In this document: positions 1 to 9,722 of the stretch, one piece after another
How the letters are laid out: every line of letters starts with the position of its first letter
Position numbering within the stretch: position 1 is the stretch's first letter
Source of the DNA: Paraphoma chrysanthemicola
Lineage: Eukaryota > Ascomycota > Dothideomycetes > Pleosporales > Phaeosphaeriaceae
Direction of reading: 5' to 3'
DNA: 64,000 nucleotides
Assembly (NCBI GenBank): GCA_020744225.1
Contig: JAGMWG010000005.1
Span: 1-64,000 of the forward strand
Made by a program: the position numbers and the translations under genes
The notes under the pieces: generated by a model
Told to the model about the DNA's origin: nothing
Seen by the model: only the letters and a program-made list of their open reading frames with translations
Database searches by the model: none

Positions 1-998
1 ATGCGACGACTGTAAATCCGGTTTAGCGGAGAGAAACAGACCACATCTAGCGGCTAGAGGATGTGTGACGAGTGTGATGGCCTACAGAGCGTAATAATCT
101 TGTTGTCAAGGCAATATTGTTTGAAATCCCAGCTCTGGTGGCTCTCGTAGCCGTCTAACAGAAGGAGCCTATATACCCCTACCATAAGCTCCTTTGTATA
201 CGCGTCAAAGTGCTTTAACCACGCAAGACCAAGGTTGTTATTCGTCCAGCCATTCTCAGACACTAAGATCTTCCAATTGCGTAGAACATCAGCTTCCTCG
301 TACCACGCTAAGATATAAATACGCCCTTTGTAGATAATAAAGGGTGCGATCGCGTACCCAGCGGCGCAGATACTTGCGATAGCTGTAACCCACTCCCAAT
401 CGCCTAGCTAAACGACATCAGGCCTTATACGCGTTTCAGAACCACTAACAACCTTCATAGACCTAATAACACCCATCTGAAAGCTAGTCTCATCAAAATT
501 ATGCACATCGTCTAGGTAGACGCCGTGCGTAGCCATTATATCCTGAACGTGTACAAACCACGCGTTCATCTCCACAGAATCCTCCCTAAGTATTCTTTAA
601 CAGTCCTTTACTCAATTAAAAGCTGTTTTGAGCTCCTCTATACGCGCCACGAATTTCTCAGTCCAATTCTTGCCTACTTTCTCTGCACCCCGGGCTCCCA
701 CTATATAATCCGCCATATCAGCTACCTCTGCCAGTGTAGGTAGAAAGCCTCTTGAGTCAAGATCAAGGATATACTCAACGATTAAGTGTTCTTCAGTCGG
801 AGTAAGGATACGGCAATTTAAAAATATTTCGATTCGAAATGATGTCCCGCGGGCGCGTCGACGGAGTGCACCAAACTTAACGTTAAAAGCGTCGGCAGCA
901 GCTCGATAGCTTCAGAATTGGCCAGCTTTGTAGGCCTGTAGGGCAAGCTCTAGTCTCCCTTCGTGTTTAAGTGATAACGCGTTGCGTGATTGAGACAT
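1..998 (-). mobile_element. Decayed Fot1/Pogo-type (Tc1/mariner) transposase, cut by window edge
   Basis: Read on the minus strand from an ATG at 996-998, the frame begins MSQSRNAL and passes a helix-turn-helix region. It then meets a CENP-B/Tc5-like stretch (LTPTEEHLIVEYIL, VGKNWTEKF, about 820-640) and a DDE_1 domain with NFDETSFQMG and LLLLDGYESH, which hold the first two catalytic Asp residues. Several stops interrupt it. Two of them stand where the family has Gln: one in the DDE core near 415, and one just before PLDV near 54. Both fit CAG-to-TAG change, as RIP or simple decay would give. The frame continues to base 1, so the C-terminus lies outside the window. I did not find a convincing terminal inverted repeat on the right side. 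The family call rests on DDE_1 motifs known from Fot1/Pogo elements; the element is certainly not active. Confidence 0.85.
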
Positions 999-1692
999 TG
1001 CGTCTTGATGGTAGGTAGAATAGTCTTGGCAAAAGTGTGCGACTCGGTGGTGCTTCACGTTACGTTGTATTAAGTAATAGATTTAACTTTAAAAAAGTAA
1101 AGGATCGTACCTTAGTATCTGTGTAGGCGCTAAAATTTTGTTAGCAAAAGCGAAGGAGGGAAGTTACCTCCTTCGTAGAATCTATGTTAGAATACATCAA
1201 AACTAAAGAAAAACACTGTGCTGAGGTAGCACGTTATGAGACGTGCGGAGCGTGGCTCCCCTTAAGTACAGGGACCTCGAGGACATGCTGTAATCGCTCA
1301 ACAGTTCGATGATGGCGGAGCAAAAAGAATAGCAGTGTGGCCCGTCGACTTAAGAAAGCTAAGGTGCTGAGCTTTTATGCCACATTGCAGAGCAGGGTGC
1401 CACTCGCCTGTCAGGCACGTTCTTCTATCTTGAGATATTTATGGTAGAAGAATAAAGGGTCTAATTCCACGGAAGATGCCGACGCATGGGTCAGTTGAAG
1501 GAATTAACCTTAATTCCCCGCGGCATACGCCTGCAGGGGTTTAGGCGGATGTAAGGCCTTCTACCCCGCCTCATAATTGAATAGGAATTATGCTAGGGGG
1601 TTAGGTTCTACCCTAACTTGGCTTCATCCTCGCGTATACAAGACAAGGCGAATGCTCAAAGAAAGCGTATCTCTCCCTACCAGCTAGTCCTA
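999..1692. other. Intergenic; holds a 70-nt sequence also found near 49.4 kb
   Basis: No gene is recognised. Bases 1467-1536 resemble 49369-49438 on the same strand, at about 80% identity by eye. The region 1560-1620 is rich in short C/T runs. The stretch next to the transposase relic may include flanking element sequence. Confidence 0.5.
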
Positions 1693-4600
1693 CTAGTCCT
1701 CGTTCTCAAACTCGATGCCTTCGCCGCCAGCGTACCACCCTCCATGCGCTTTGCTCATATGTCTATATATTTCAAGAGAGTCAAACTTCTCTCCACACGC
1801 CCAACACCAATCCACACCACACTTCGGCATCTCACATGTGATGTGGTCGCATCCCGCAATCTTCTGGGTTGGCACTTTGCACCCGGGGCATTCCTTGACG
1901 TGACGTTCGAGCTCCTTTCGCGCCCTCGCCGTGTCTTGCAAGCGACGCTGTGCGGCTCTGCGCTCTTCAGCGTCGAGAAGCGCCGCTCGCTCGAGAGCCT
2001 GCCGTGCCTCCTCCTCGACCCTGCGCGCACACTCAAGGTCTGACTCAACACACTCCTCACACTTCCAACGCTCCAATAGAGGCGGTGCGCCCTGAGCGCA
2101 TTCGCGTTGCATGCAGCGTCGTGCTTTGCCACAATCATAGCACCATGCATAGATCCAACGGCCTCGGTCCTCGGCGGCCTGTCGCACATCGCCAACGGCA
2201 TGGATACCTTTCCCATACGCAGCAAGCGTACGTGCTGCGGGGGGCCGACGACAAAAGGGGCAAAAAAGCGCTGCGGTATTGATGATAGCGCCGCGACTGT
2301 TGAGACCGTACCAACCATTGAGACAATCTTCGCAGATGCATTGATTGCAGCCGCGGCGACGACATGCCGGAAGGAGCCGCGTCTTCGAAACAGCATTGAA
2401 ACATAGGCTGCACACTGCCTTCTCAGACGTGCGACGCTGTACCCAAGACTTGAGCTGTTCAAGAACATGGACTTGATTGCGTACGCGCTTCCCCCGGAGC
2501 GTCAGCACCAGGTCAGGTCTTGCTTTGGGGAGCGCCTCAACGTTGGCAAGAAAGCCTTCGACACCTATCGCAGAGATGGTATGGAAGAGACTGCGCTTGA
2601 AGGGCTCATGGAGTACTCCACCTTCATTGCGAAGTAGCCACTTCTGTCCATTCTCCTTGCAGAGCTCATCTGCATGCGTGTCCATGGTCACGATGGTTTC
2701 ATGATTCTCCAAGCATGCGACGCAGGTGAAAAACGCGGTACGAGTGTTGCGGAATTCCTTTGGCCAGATGACTTTGCTCAGACACTGCAGACATTCCAAG
2801 GTCGGTGCAGGATCATTGCTCCGCTGATTTACTGGTAACTTTGTTTGCATCCGGCAGTAATGACACTTCGGACGGACATTGAGATACCCCGCATTGTAGC
2901 ACACATACTGTGCTCGACATGTCCGTACACTGCATTCAACCCAGGTTGCCACCGTGGTTTCGTCGTCATCTTTGCCTACATTTGCATACATGGCTCTGCC
3001 TTGGTGGTCACCGTTGGTCCAGTCATCTACCAGACAAAGTCCGCACTTGCGGCCCGAGTTTTCAGCCATGATGGATACAGATCGTGGAAATCTACAGCCA
3101 CGGCACAATACAACTGGTCCTACTGGCAGTCTCGTCTTCTGTGGAGTCCATCCAATCTCGGCCGTAAGTGTTGTGAGGAGATTGGCACCAGTGTGGTGAT
3201 AGAACGCTAGTCGACGGAAGAGGGCACGATCAGCATCGAGGAGAAGTCCATCTCTTGCTGGCTCCTTCTCATCGTTTATGACCTGGTTCCGGTACTCTTG
3301 GTCTGCGTCGAGTAGTAATCCCAAACAACTAGAATTCCATGTCTCAGGTACCTCTAGGTTGGTCCACTTGTCACGCCAGTAAACCATTGCCGCACATGCC
3401 GGTTTGAACAGCGGCTTGATCCCAATGCGTATTGCCAATGCCCCCAGCACCGTCGCTGGGCGTGCAGAAAGCATAGTGCCCGGAAGCACAAGGTGCAGTA
3501 ATATCTTCCAGAACATCATGTCGTTCTCCTTGGACGCCAAAATAAGTGGGATTCTAGGCACTGCTTCCGTAGTAGTGGCTGCAATGTGAGCCGGAAGGTG
3601 CGCGGCTGATTCGACAAAGGTAAGGCGTGTTAAGACCTTCGAGAGGCGATGAAGGATGCGACCGTCACACGAGCGTCCGATCTCAAGCAATTCGTCGCGA
3701 CGGAATGCTGTGATGGGTCTGTCGGCGTCATTGTCACTAACACTTTCTTGTTCCGTCGATCTAACCCGCTGAAACGTTATGGTAGGGTCTAGAAGGACAC
3801 AAGGGAATCGCTCGTCCACGGGAACGCTCTCAATAGTTTCCATAATTTCCGATGCATAGTCGTAGGACTCCTCAAGCCATTTTTTCATCCGCAGCTTCTC
3901 GTCAGCGTCTGCAATCCTGTCCACATGCAGACTAAATGACGCAAGCAACACGTCGCGAGCAGGATTGTCGCGGTCATTGCATACTGCACGCCAAAGAGCG
4001 CCAAATACTGGATTTAGCGATACGCTGCTGACGTCGGCTTGAATGATGGCATTGAGTTGCGTCATCACAACACTCTTGTACTGTTGGTCTTTCCGGTACC
4101 GCTCAGCAAAGTCGACGACCGGGGTCTTTCGTTTTGGGAGGTACTTCTTAAGAACATCGGAGTCCACCTGCACCTCCGCAATATTGGCTGCCATCACGTT
4201 TCTAGCTTTCGTCTCCTCAGCCACTTTCTGCAGTCGCATGACGGAACTTGCTGGATTGTGCGCCCAGAAGTAGGGGTTCGCGACTGGATCCTTCTCGTTC
4301 TTGATCAGTTTGATGTTGTCTCCATTCTTGTAGCGGACAAGGTTTGCGGGCAATGTGATGTTCACCGTTCCAGTCTTTTCTGCTCCCATCCATGCCAAAA
4401 GCACATCGACAGTGACTTGAGCGATGCTGCGCGGCTTCGCGCTCTTCAAAGAGAGACACGCGCCTCGACTAACCGTGCAAAGATATGTATAGTACCCTGA
4501 GTTGAAACAACTGCCCATTGTCTCGTCAAGGAAACAGTATACATGGGCTTTCTTTGGTCCAGAGTGCAGTTGATTACATGCTGCAACCCAATCCAGGAAG

Positions 4601-5109
4601 CAGGGGCCGTATCCTCCGTAAGAGTTGGTTGCACTCAAAGCAGCTTGTTCGGTATGGTAGTTGCTCCCTGGATCGCGGTCGGCGACCATCCAACAATGTG
4701 GCGGGGCATCTGTGTAGAGCAGAATGATTGTGGTCGCGTCCTCGCGCATGAGGGTGTAAGCCCTTGCAAGACCAGTCTTTGTTGCTTCGGGAAAGTCACC
4801 GCCGCCAATGGGCTCAAGCCCGGACGCTGCAGCCATGAGTACCTCAGCGGTGACAACGCCTGTGGTATCCGGTGTTTTGGGATTATACCAGCCACTCCAC
4901 TCCAGCATGCCATTCTTGTCGCGATCAGCTTCGCTGTAATCACGATACGCAAGAAGACCGACGCGCACAAATGCGTCGGTTAGGTTCGAGATGGCGATGA
5001 CTTTAGGTAGTGATGTCTTGAGCGACTCGAGATAGCTGTACATGGAATATGTCGCATCCACGAGAATGAGAAGGTCATAGACCTCGGTTGTGGCCTTTGC
5101 AGACGCCAT
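1693..5109 (-). CDS. von Willebrand A domain + RING-IBR-RING (RBR) E3 ubiquitin ligase-like protein
   Basis: A single 1138-residue frame without introns. Residues about 10-220 form a vWA domain with a DxTxS MIDAS motif (D18, T20, S22) and the strand-ending motif LLYTDAPPH, so a metal-dependent protein-binding surface is likely. The middle (about 300-700) has no domain I recognise. The C-terminal third is Cys/His rich: a RING1-like block (CSLCFNAV ... CPFC), an IBR-like block (CYDCGKARRC ... CEEC) and a RING2 block starting near residue 1074 (CPGC ... AGCDHITC ... CWAC). By comparison with Parkin-type RBR ligases, the Cys of AGCDHITC (about C1087) would be the thioester-forming residue. The first ATG matches the start of the vWA strand, so the start is sound. 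The likely role is substrate capture by vWA and ubiquitin transfer by RBR. The substrate is unknown. Confidence 0.85.
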   Translation of the reverse strand: MASAKATTEVYDLLILVDATYSMYSYLESLKTSLPKVIAISNLTDAFVRVGLLAYRDYSEADRDKNGMLEWSGWYNPKTPDTTGVVTAEVLMAAASGLEPIGGGDFPEATKTGLARAYTLMREDATTIILLYTDAPPHCWMVADRDPGSNYHTEQAALSATNSYGGYGPCFLDWVAACNQLHSGPKKAHVYCFLDETMGSCFNSGYYTYLCTVSRGACLSLKSAKPRSIAQVTVDVLLAWMGAEKTGTVNITLPANLVRYKNGDNIKLIKNEKDPVANPYFWAHNPASSVMRLQKVAEETKARNVMAANIAEVQVDSDVLKKYLPKRKTPVVDFAERYRKDQQYKSVVMTQLNAIIQADVSSVSLNPVFGALWRAVCNDRDNPARDVLLASFSLHVDRIADADEKLRMKKWLEESYDYASEIMETIESVPVDERFPCVLLDPTITFQRVRSTEQESVSDNDADRPITAFRRDELLEIGRSCDGRILHRLSKVLTRLTFVESAAHLPAHIAATTTEAVPRIPLILASKENDMMFWKILLHLVLPGTMLSARPATVLGALAIRIGIKPLFKPACAAMVYWRDKWTNLEVPETWNSSCLGLLLDADQEYRNQVINDEKEPARDGLLLDADRALFRRLAFYHHTGANLLTTLTAEIGWTPQKTRLPVGPVVLCRGCRFPRSVSIMAENSGRKCGLCLVDDWTNGDHQGRAMYANVGKDDDETTVATWVECSVRTCRAQYVCYNAGYLNVRPKCHYCRMQTKLPVNQRSNDPAPTLECLQCLSKVIWPKEFRNTRTAFFTCVACLENHETIVTMDTHADELCKENGQKWLLRNEGGVLHEPFKRSLFHTISAIGVEGFLANVEALPKARPDLVLTLRGKRVRNQVHVLEQLKSWVQRRTSEKAVCSLCFNAVSKTRLLPACRRRGCNQCICEDCLNGWYGLNSRGAIINTAALFCPFCRRPPAARTLAAYGKGIHAVGDVRQAAEDRGRWIYAWCYDCGKARRCMQRECAQGAPPLLERWKCEECVESDLECARRVEEEARQALERAALLDAEERRAAQRRLQDTARARKELERHVKECPGCKVPTQKIAGCDHITCEMPKCGVDWCWACGEKFDSLEIYRHMSKAHGGWYAGGEGIEFENED

Positions 5110-5879
5110 TGTGTGAGATTGTGGTGCTGGAGATGTTATTCTGTTTGATCACTACATATACATATGTTCGACTTCGTGTTTTGAGTCAATGCGCCGCCCT
5201 TCGTATCGCGTGTCAGCCCTCACGACACGAGCCATTGGCGGTCGATGGCCGCCCTGAGGCTGATGCGGAGTCATGGTTTAAGGCAGCGATGGCGCTATTG
5301 CTAAGAAGCGAGGAGTTAACACGGAGCAAGCTATTATAAGAAGCAAGTGAATTGATCGCCGATAGCAGTGCAAACTGTGCAAATAGTATCAAAGGTGTTC
5401 AGCAACAATATCGTGTGTCTGAAAAGAAGGAAGACCTCGACCCGATGAATTATAGCGGGGTAACAGCGGGAAATTGTCGCACCGCGCCTAGGATCCCCAT
5501 TGAAATATTAGTATAAGTAAGCTCTGAAGCATAGTTCGCATAAACTACAGGACGTGTACTTGGTGATGGTGTGCACTTAGTACTTCACAACATTACGCTT
5601 GCTGCGCGCGTTGCGGCAAGGCTAGACTGCGTGAGCTGAAAAGTTAGAGCTTGCGCCTTCTTGGCTCACCTCAGCTACTTGCTACCCAAGATCTGTTCGT
5701 GTAGATATCAATGCTTCCTTCAACATTCTTCACGAGTCGTGTTCACGTTTCGCATGACTTTTAAGCCGCTGAGACGATAATATCTCAACCGCAGCCAGCT
5801 CTGTCGTTCGCACCGCGCGCATGTCACTTTACCCGTGAAACATTTGTCATATGCTCCACATACTCGACTTGGAAGCAAT
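5110..5879. promoter_or_regulatory. Divergent intergenic region between vWA-RBR and HET genes
   Basis: About 770 bases separate two divergent starts and must hold both promoters. I see no clear TATA box or repeat. An in-frame ATG at 5835 lies upstream of the preferred HET start. Confidence 0.5.
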
Positions 5880-8087
5880 ATGTCAATTTCGACGACCTCG
5901 CAGATTGAGTCTATCTATGACCCTTTGCCTGGTGGAGCTCGCCACATCAGGCTGCTTGAAATTGAAGGCAACGACGATGGCCGGGGAATTTCTTGCAAGC
6001 TAAGGGCGACCTGTCTGGATGAGAAGCCATCATTTCTTGCTCTTTCGTACACGTGGGGTGATCCGAAGCAAACGCAAACGATTTGCTGCAACGGCCAACA
6101 GCTTCAAGTGACGACCAATCTCGCCGCGGCTCTGAAGCAGCTGCGGGCCCAATTCCCTGCGAATCCACGGGTTTGGGTCGATGCCATCTCGATAAACCAG
6201 GCGGATCTCGTCGAGCGTTCATCGCAGGTGCAAATGATGCAGGACATATATCGCTGTGCAACGCAAGTCGTGGTCTACTTGGGGGAGGATGCAGAAGGCC
6301 TCGACCGGGCCATGGAACTGTTCAAGACAATGGATGAGAAGGCTAAGGAACCGATCTCGCATAACAACACCCCTTCCCTAATAAGACATAGTCTCCCGGA
6401 CCCTCACGAAGAGATCTGGTATCGAATCCAGGATTTCTTCAAACGATCCTGGTTCTGCCGAATTTGGATCGTTCAAGAAGTCGCATCGAGTACTCACGAT
6501 CCCGTTGTCCTCTGTGGGCCATTTGTCCTGCAATGGAGCGTGGTAACACGTGTTGCTCGCTTCATGATTGAGACGGCATTGACCAGGGCTACAGGCCGAT
6601 GGAGTTTCACTGGCAACGTTCTGATGATCGATCAATACCGGAACTTGAAACCATGGCTCGGATTTCTATTGCAGACTTCATTTCACTTCGAGTCTACTGA
6701 CCCGCGTGACATGGTTTTTGCACTACATGGCCTCGTTGACCCGAAATTTTCTGCCGCGCTGAGGTCGGACTACTTTGTAATCGATTACCGAAAGTCCGTC
6801 AAAGAAGTGTTTCGCGACGCAATGATGGGCCTCATCAAGTATACGGCAACCATCGAGCCTATGTGCAAGGCAGTTGCATCGGAGAGTTCAGCGAAGTATG
6901 AGTTGCCGACCTGGGTACCGAACTGGGCCACACCACTAGCTGAGAGAAAGCCTGGTTTCGCTACCTTTTCCCGCATGGCTGGTTACAAGGCGGCTGGCGG
7001 CCAATTAGCTATGACTACCGCAACTTCTGATCCAGATGTGCTGAGAATAGGTGGTAAATTGGTCGGGTCTGTGGCATGGACAGCGGAGCCATTTAGCGAG
7101 GCTGATCTTGACGTACTGCGGCATTTGAGGCGACCCAAAACACTTGAAAAGATTTGGGAGCACGTTGCCAACATGTTGGGTCCATCTCCGGAAGTCCGCG
7201 AGTCTTTCTGGAGAACATTGATTGCAAACACAACAAGAGATCACCGACCTGCCAGCGAGCGATTTTATTCTGCCTTTGTTGGCTATTGGAATGCCACCAA
7301 GCGCTACGACCTATTAGCTGAGCAGTACGAGACAGCACACCCTGGGCCGGTCCCGTTCGGAGATGAAAGCGCCATGCGGAGTTTATTCGCGGAAGAGGCG
7401 GAGGACGAAGCGAACCATACGGTCTACACTGAGGAGTTCGATGCCATGAAGCGATATACGTCACTACTTGCTCAACAGTTTCCACACGACCACGAAGGAC
7501 TCGTCGACCCCGACCTTGAAGCTCGAATGAAACAAGTAATCTCCTCTCACCCAGGGGTTCGGCTGGAGTCGCTTGACTGGAAGGACGTCGGATGTTTGCG
7601 CTGTGTCCTCGAAGCATTTCACGACGTCCGAATCCAGGCTGGATTGATGCGTCTTGCTCAGTGCCCGGAACCGTCTCACAGTTTCAAGGACCGTGACCCC
7701 TTCATCAAGGAGCATTTCAGGCTTCTTGCGGAGGACGATCTTTACTGTGCCGTGGATTATATGACAGAATGTCATGGGCATCTCCGTAATTCTCTTCCTG
7801 GTTTATGCTTCTTCATAACCAAGGATGGCAGCATGGGGCTAGCGCCAAAATCAGTACGGGTCGGGGACAGCGTGGTCATCCTTTCTGGCTCGGGAACACC
7901 ATTCATCTTAAGGTCTACCGGTGTTGCAAGCATTCTGATGGATGAAACTCAGGAAAATCGCTACGTGCAACGCTTGATCACGAGATACAACGTTGTCGGC
8001 GATGCGTATGTTCATGGAATCATGAGTGGCGAAGGCGTCGAGGGCTTTGACTGGGGTAAAGATTATGATGTCTTTGATCTAATATAA
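5880..8087 (+). CDS. Heterokaryon incompatibility (HET) domain protein
   Basis: A single-exon protein of 735 residues from the ATG at 5880; an in-frame ATG at 5835 would add 15 residues. The start MSISTTSQIESIYDPLP followed by IRLLEI is the usual opening of this family. The HET domain (about 50-200) shows its three hallmark blocks: FLALSYTWGD, RVWVDAISINQ, and QVQMMQDIYRCATQVVVYLG followed by RSWFCRIWIVQEV. The remaining 500 residues have the common HET C-terminal layout, including a terminal block near GDSVVILSGSGTPFILR. HET proteins trigger vegetative incompatibility and programmed cell death in fungi. No partner domain (NACHT, ankyrin, amyloid motif) is visible. The gene is divergent from the vWA-RBR gene; a shared role is possible but unproven. 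Confidence 0.92.
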   Translation: MSISTTSQIESIYDPLPGGARHIRLLEIEGNDDGRGISCKLRATCLDEKPSFLALSYTWGDPKQTQTICCNGQQLQVTTNLAAALKQLRAQFPANPRVWVDAISINQADLVERSSQVQMMQDIYRCATQVVVYLGEDAEGLDRAMELFKTMDEKAKEPISHNNTPSLIRHSLPDPHEEIWYRIQDFFKRSWFCRIWIVQEVASSTHDPVVLCGPFVLQWSVVTRVARFMIETALTRATGRWSFTGNVLMIDQYRNLKPWLGFLLQTSFHFESTDPRDMVFALHGLVDPKFSAALRSDYFVIDYRKSVKEVFRDAMMGLIKYTATIEPMCKAVASESSAKYELPTWVPNWATPLAERKPGFATFSRMAGYKAAGGQLAMTTATSDPDVLRIGGKLVGSVAWTAEPFSEADLDVLRHLRRPKTLEKIWEHVANMLGPSPEVRESFWRTLIANTTRDHRPASERFYSAFVGYWNATKRYDLLAEQYETAHPGPVPFGDESAMRSLFAEEAEDEANHTVYTEEFDAMKRYTSLLAQQFPHDHEGLVDPDLEARMKQVISSHPGVRLESLDWKDVGCLRCVLEAFHDVRIQAGLMRLAQCPEPSHSFKDRDPFIKEHFRLLAEDDLYCAVDYMTECHGHLRNSLPGLCFFITKDGSMGLAPKSVRVGDSVVILSGSGTPFILRSTGVASILMDETQENRYVQRLITRYNVVGDAYVHGIMSGEGVEGFDWGKDYDVFDLI

Positions 8088-8805
8088 AAACTTCATAGGC
8101 AGGAGGTATTAGTCCACCCACATCTAAGGCTGGCTGACGTTGTCTCTAGCCTTTATTCGCGCAAGCATGGAACATTGGGTCGACAATTTTCATTGGTGTC
8201 ATGGGCGTGCAGCCTTGAGGTTAAGACCATGATCGTAACTGAGAGGTTGAAACAATGCACATGTGTTCTTGATGAGTGATAGTGGCATTGAGCTGCACCG
8301 TGTAGCTCCATGGCAGTATATGCGTCGTCGCGACGATGCGCATTTTCATGGCGGGTACCTCCCGACCTCCTGAGAATGTTGTCCTGATGTGAAAGTGACT
8401 GGCGGGGTAGCCATAGTGCGATGCGTAACATACTATATCAAGGTTGGATAAGTGCACGCGACGTTCATGGAGCTGTAGCCAAAGATTGTCTGTAGGCCAT
8501 GCCCCAAAGTTTTCCAAGCTGGCGAAGTACGCACACTCACGCAACTCACTCGGCGCACCTCTCGGGTACGACATTTCCATATGCTATGCCATGGAAATAC
8601 CTATGACACAAGGTAGTAACGTGTGCCAGTCTGCTGCCTCGTTGTAAATGAGCAATGAGTGATTATGCGTCCACGTGATTACGCTATCGCGTCGTGCTCA
8701 GTGCCGCGCGTCAAAGCTTCATCGCACGCGAGAACGGGCTTCATACATGGAAGAATCATAACAGCACAACACCTCTACATCTCGTCAACGAATCTTTTCG
8801 CAACG
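8088..8805. other. Intergenic; one doubtful minus-strand ORF
   Basis: This is the 3' flank of the HET gene and the upstream region of the small membrane protein. A 119-codon minus frame (8221-8580, starting MEMSYPRGAP) has no recognisable motif. I cannot tell whether it is a gene. Confidence 0.3.
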
Positions 8806-9510
8806 ATGGACGCGAGTCATCACGTTGCGCAACCTCCACCGCCTCGGGCGCGCGAGCGATACGCGCATCTCTACATGCCTCTCATCACGGCCTTCCTGAT
8901 CTTCATTAACGGCCCCATCGTCACGCGCCTCACGAACGATGACCCACGAGACACAGTCTGGATTACAGCCGCTTCTGCGCTTCCAACATACTTCGTCGCA
9001 TCGCAGCTGTACCCGGCAAACCGGCCCGACGCGACGCCCGAAGAAGCCGTCCGCTTCACGCGCAAGAATGATGCATACCGAGCTCTCGTGCTTGCGACGT
9101 ACGGACGGCTGTTCGGCACGCCCTTCAACTATCAATTCCTCATTGGAGACTTCATACTCAGCTATGTCATGGGCATGGCGATCGGGGAGCGCCCTGTAGG
9201 CACGCGACAACGCCGCTCAGAGTTCTTGGTGGCGCTGTTGTGGGTGGCAGGAAGCTGGGTAGTGGGGTCGCTCGTGCCACCGTCGATGCCAACACTGTCC
9301 TTCTTGGTGGGAACGTTCGACAGGACAATTTGGCGTGCGGCGTATCTCGCTTTGGTGGACGACATCGTTGGCCTTCTCTCTCGACCGGATGTGCGGTCGC
9401 TGAGGGGCAAGATCACGCTGATAGTGGCACAGTCTTTCACGATCACATCATTGGTATTTCTTGCGATATCTTGGCTCCAGCGACTCAGGGCAGGACCAAA
9501 GCTCCAATAA
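8806..9510 (+). CDS. Small multi-pass membrane protein of unknown function
   Basis: A 234-residue protein from the ATG at 8806 (MDASHHVAQPPPP). The open frame extends upstream to 8659, but the extra residues look like untranslated sequence. Hydrophobic segments lie near residues 25-45 (MPLITAFLIFING), 55-70, 120-135 (FLIGDFILSYVMGMAIG), 145-165 (FLVALLWVAGSWVVGSLV) and 210-228 (LIVAQSFTITSLVFLAISWL), so four to five membrane passes are likely. The N-terminus is Pro/Arg rich and probably cytosolic. No family motif is recognised. Codon use is GC-rich at third positions as in the neighbours, which supports a real gene. Confidence 0.65.
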   Translation: MDASHHVAQPPPPRARERYAHLYMPLITAFLIFINGPIVTRLTNDDPRDTVWITAASALPTYFVASQLYPANRPDATPEEAVRFTRKNDAYRALVLATYGRLFGTPFNYQFLIGDFILSYVMGMAIGERPVGTRQRRSEFLVALLWVAGSWVVGSLVPPSMPTLSFLVGTFDRTIWRAAYLALVDDIVGLLSRPDVRSLRGKITLIVAQSFTITSLVFLAISWLQRLRAGPKLQ

Positions 9511-9722
9511 GCATGCGGCATAAGGACTCTACCTCGAAGTAGTTGCATGTACATGAGGGAAGGCGGCACGAACGACCACTTTGTTTCTGGAGGTCGCTGA
9601 TGCTTCCAATCCACTCTTCGGATCGTAGCCCTAGGCTTTGCTGCGCGTAGTTCCTAGCTCGTTGGCCTTCTGCAGGACCCACGTTCACGCCATGTTATCC
9701 GAACGCCCTCTCTTTTGCGCGA

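Noticed and set aside
1618..3210. Several plus- and minus-strand ORFs inside the vWA-RBR gene
   Set aside because: Antisense or shifted shadows of a long, domain-bearing frame.
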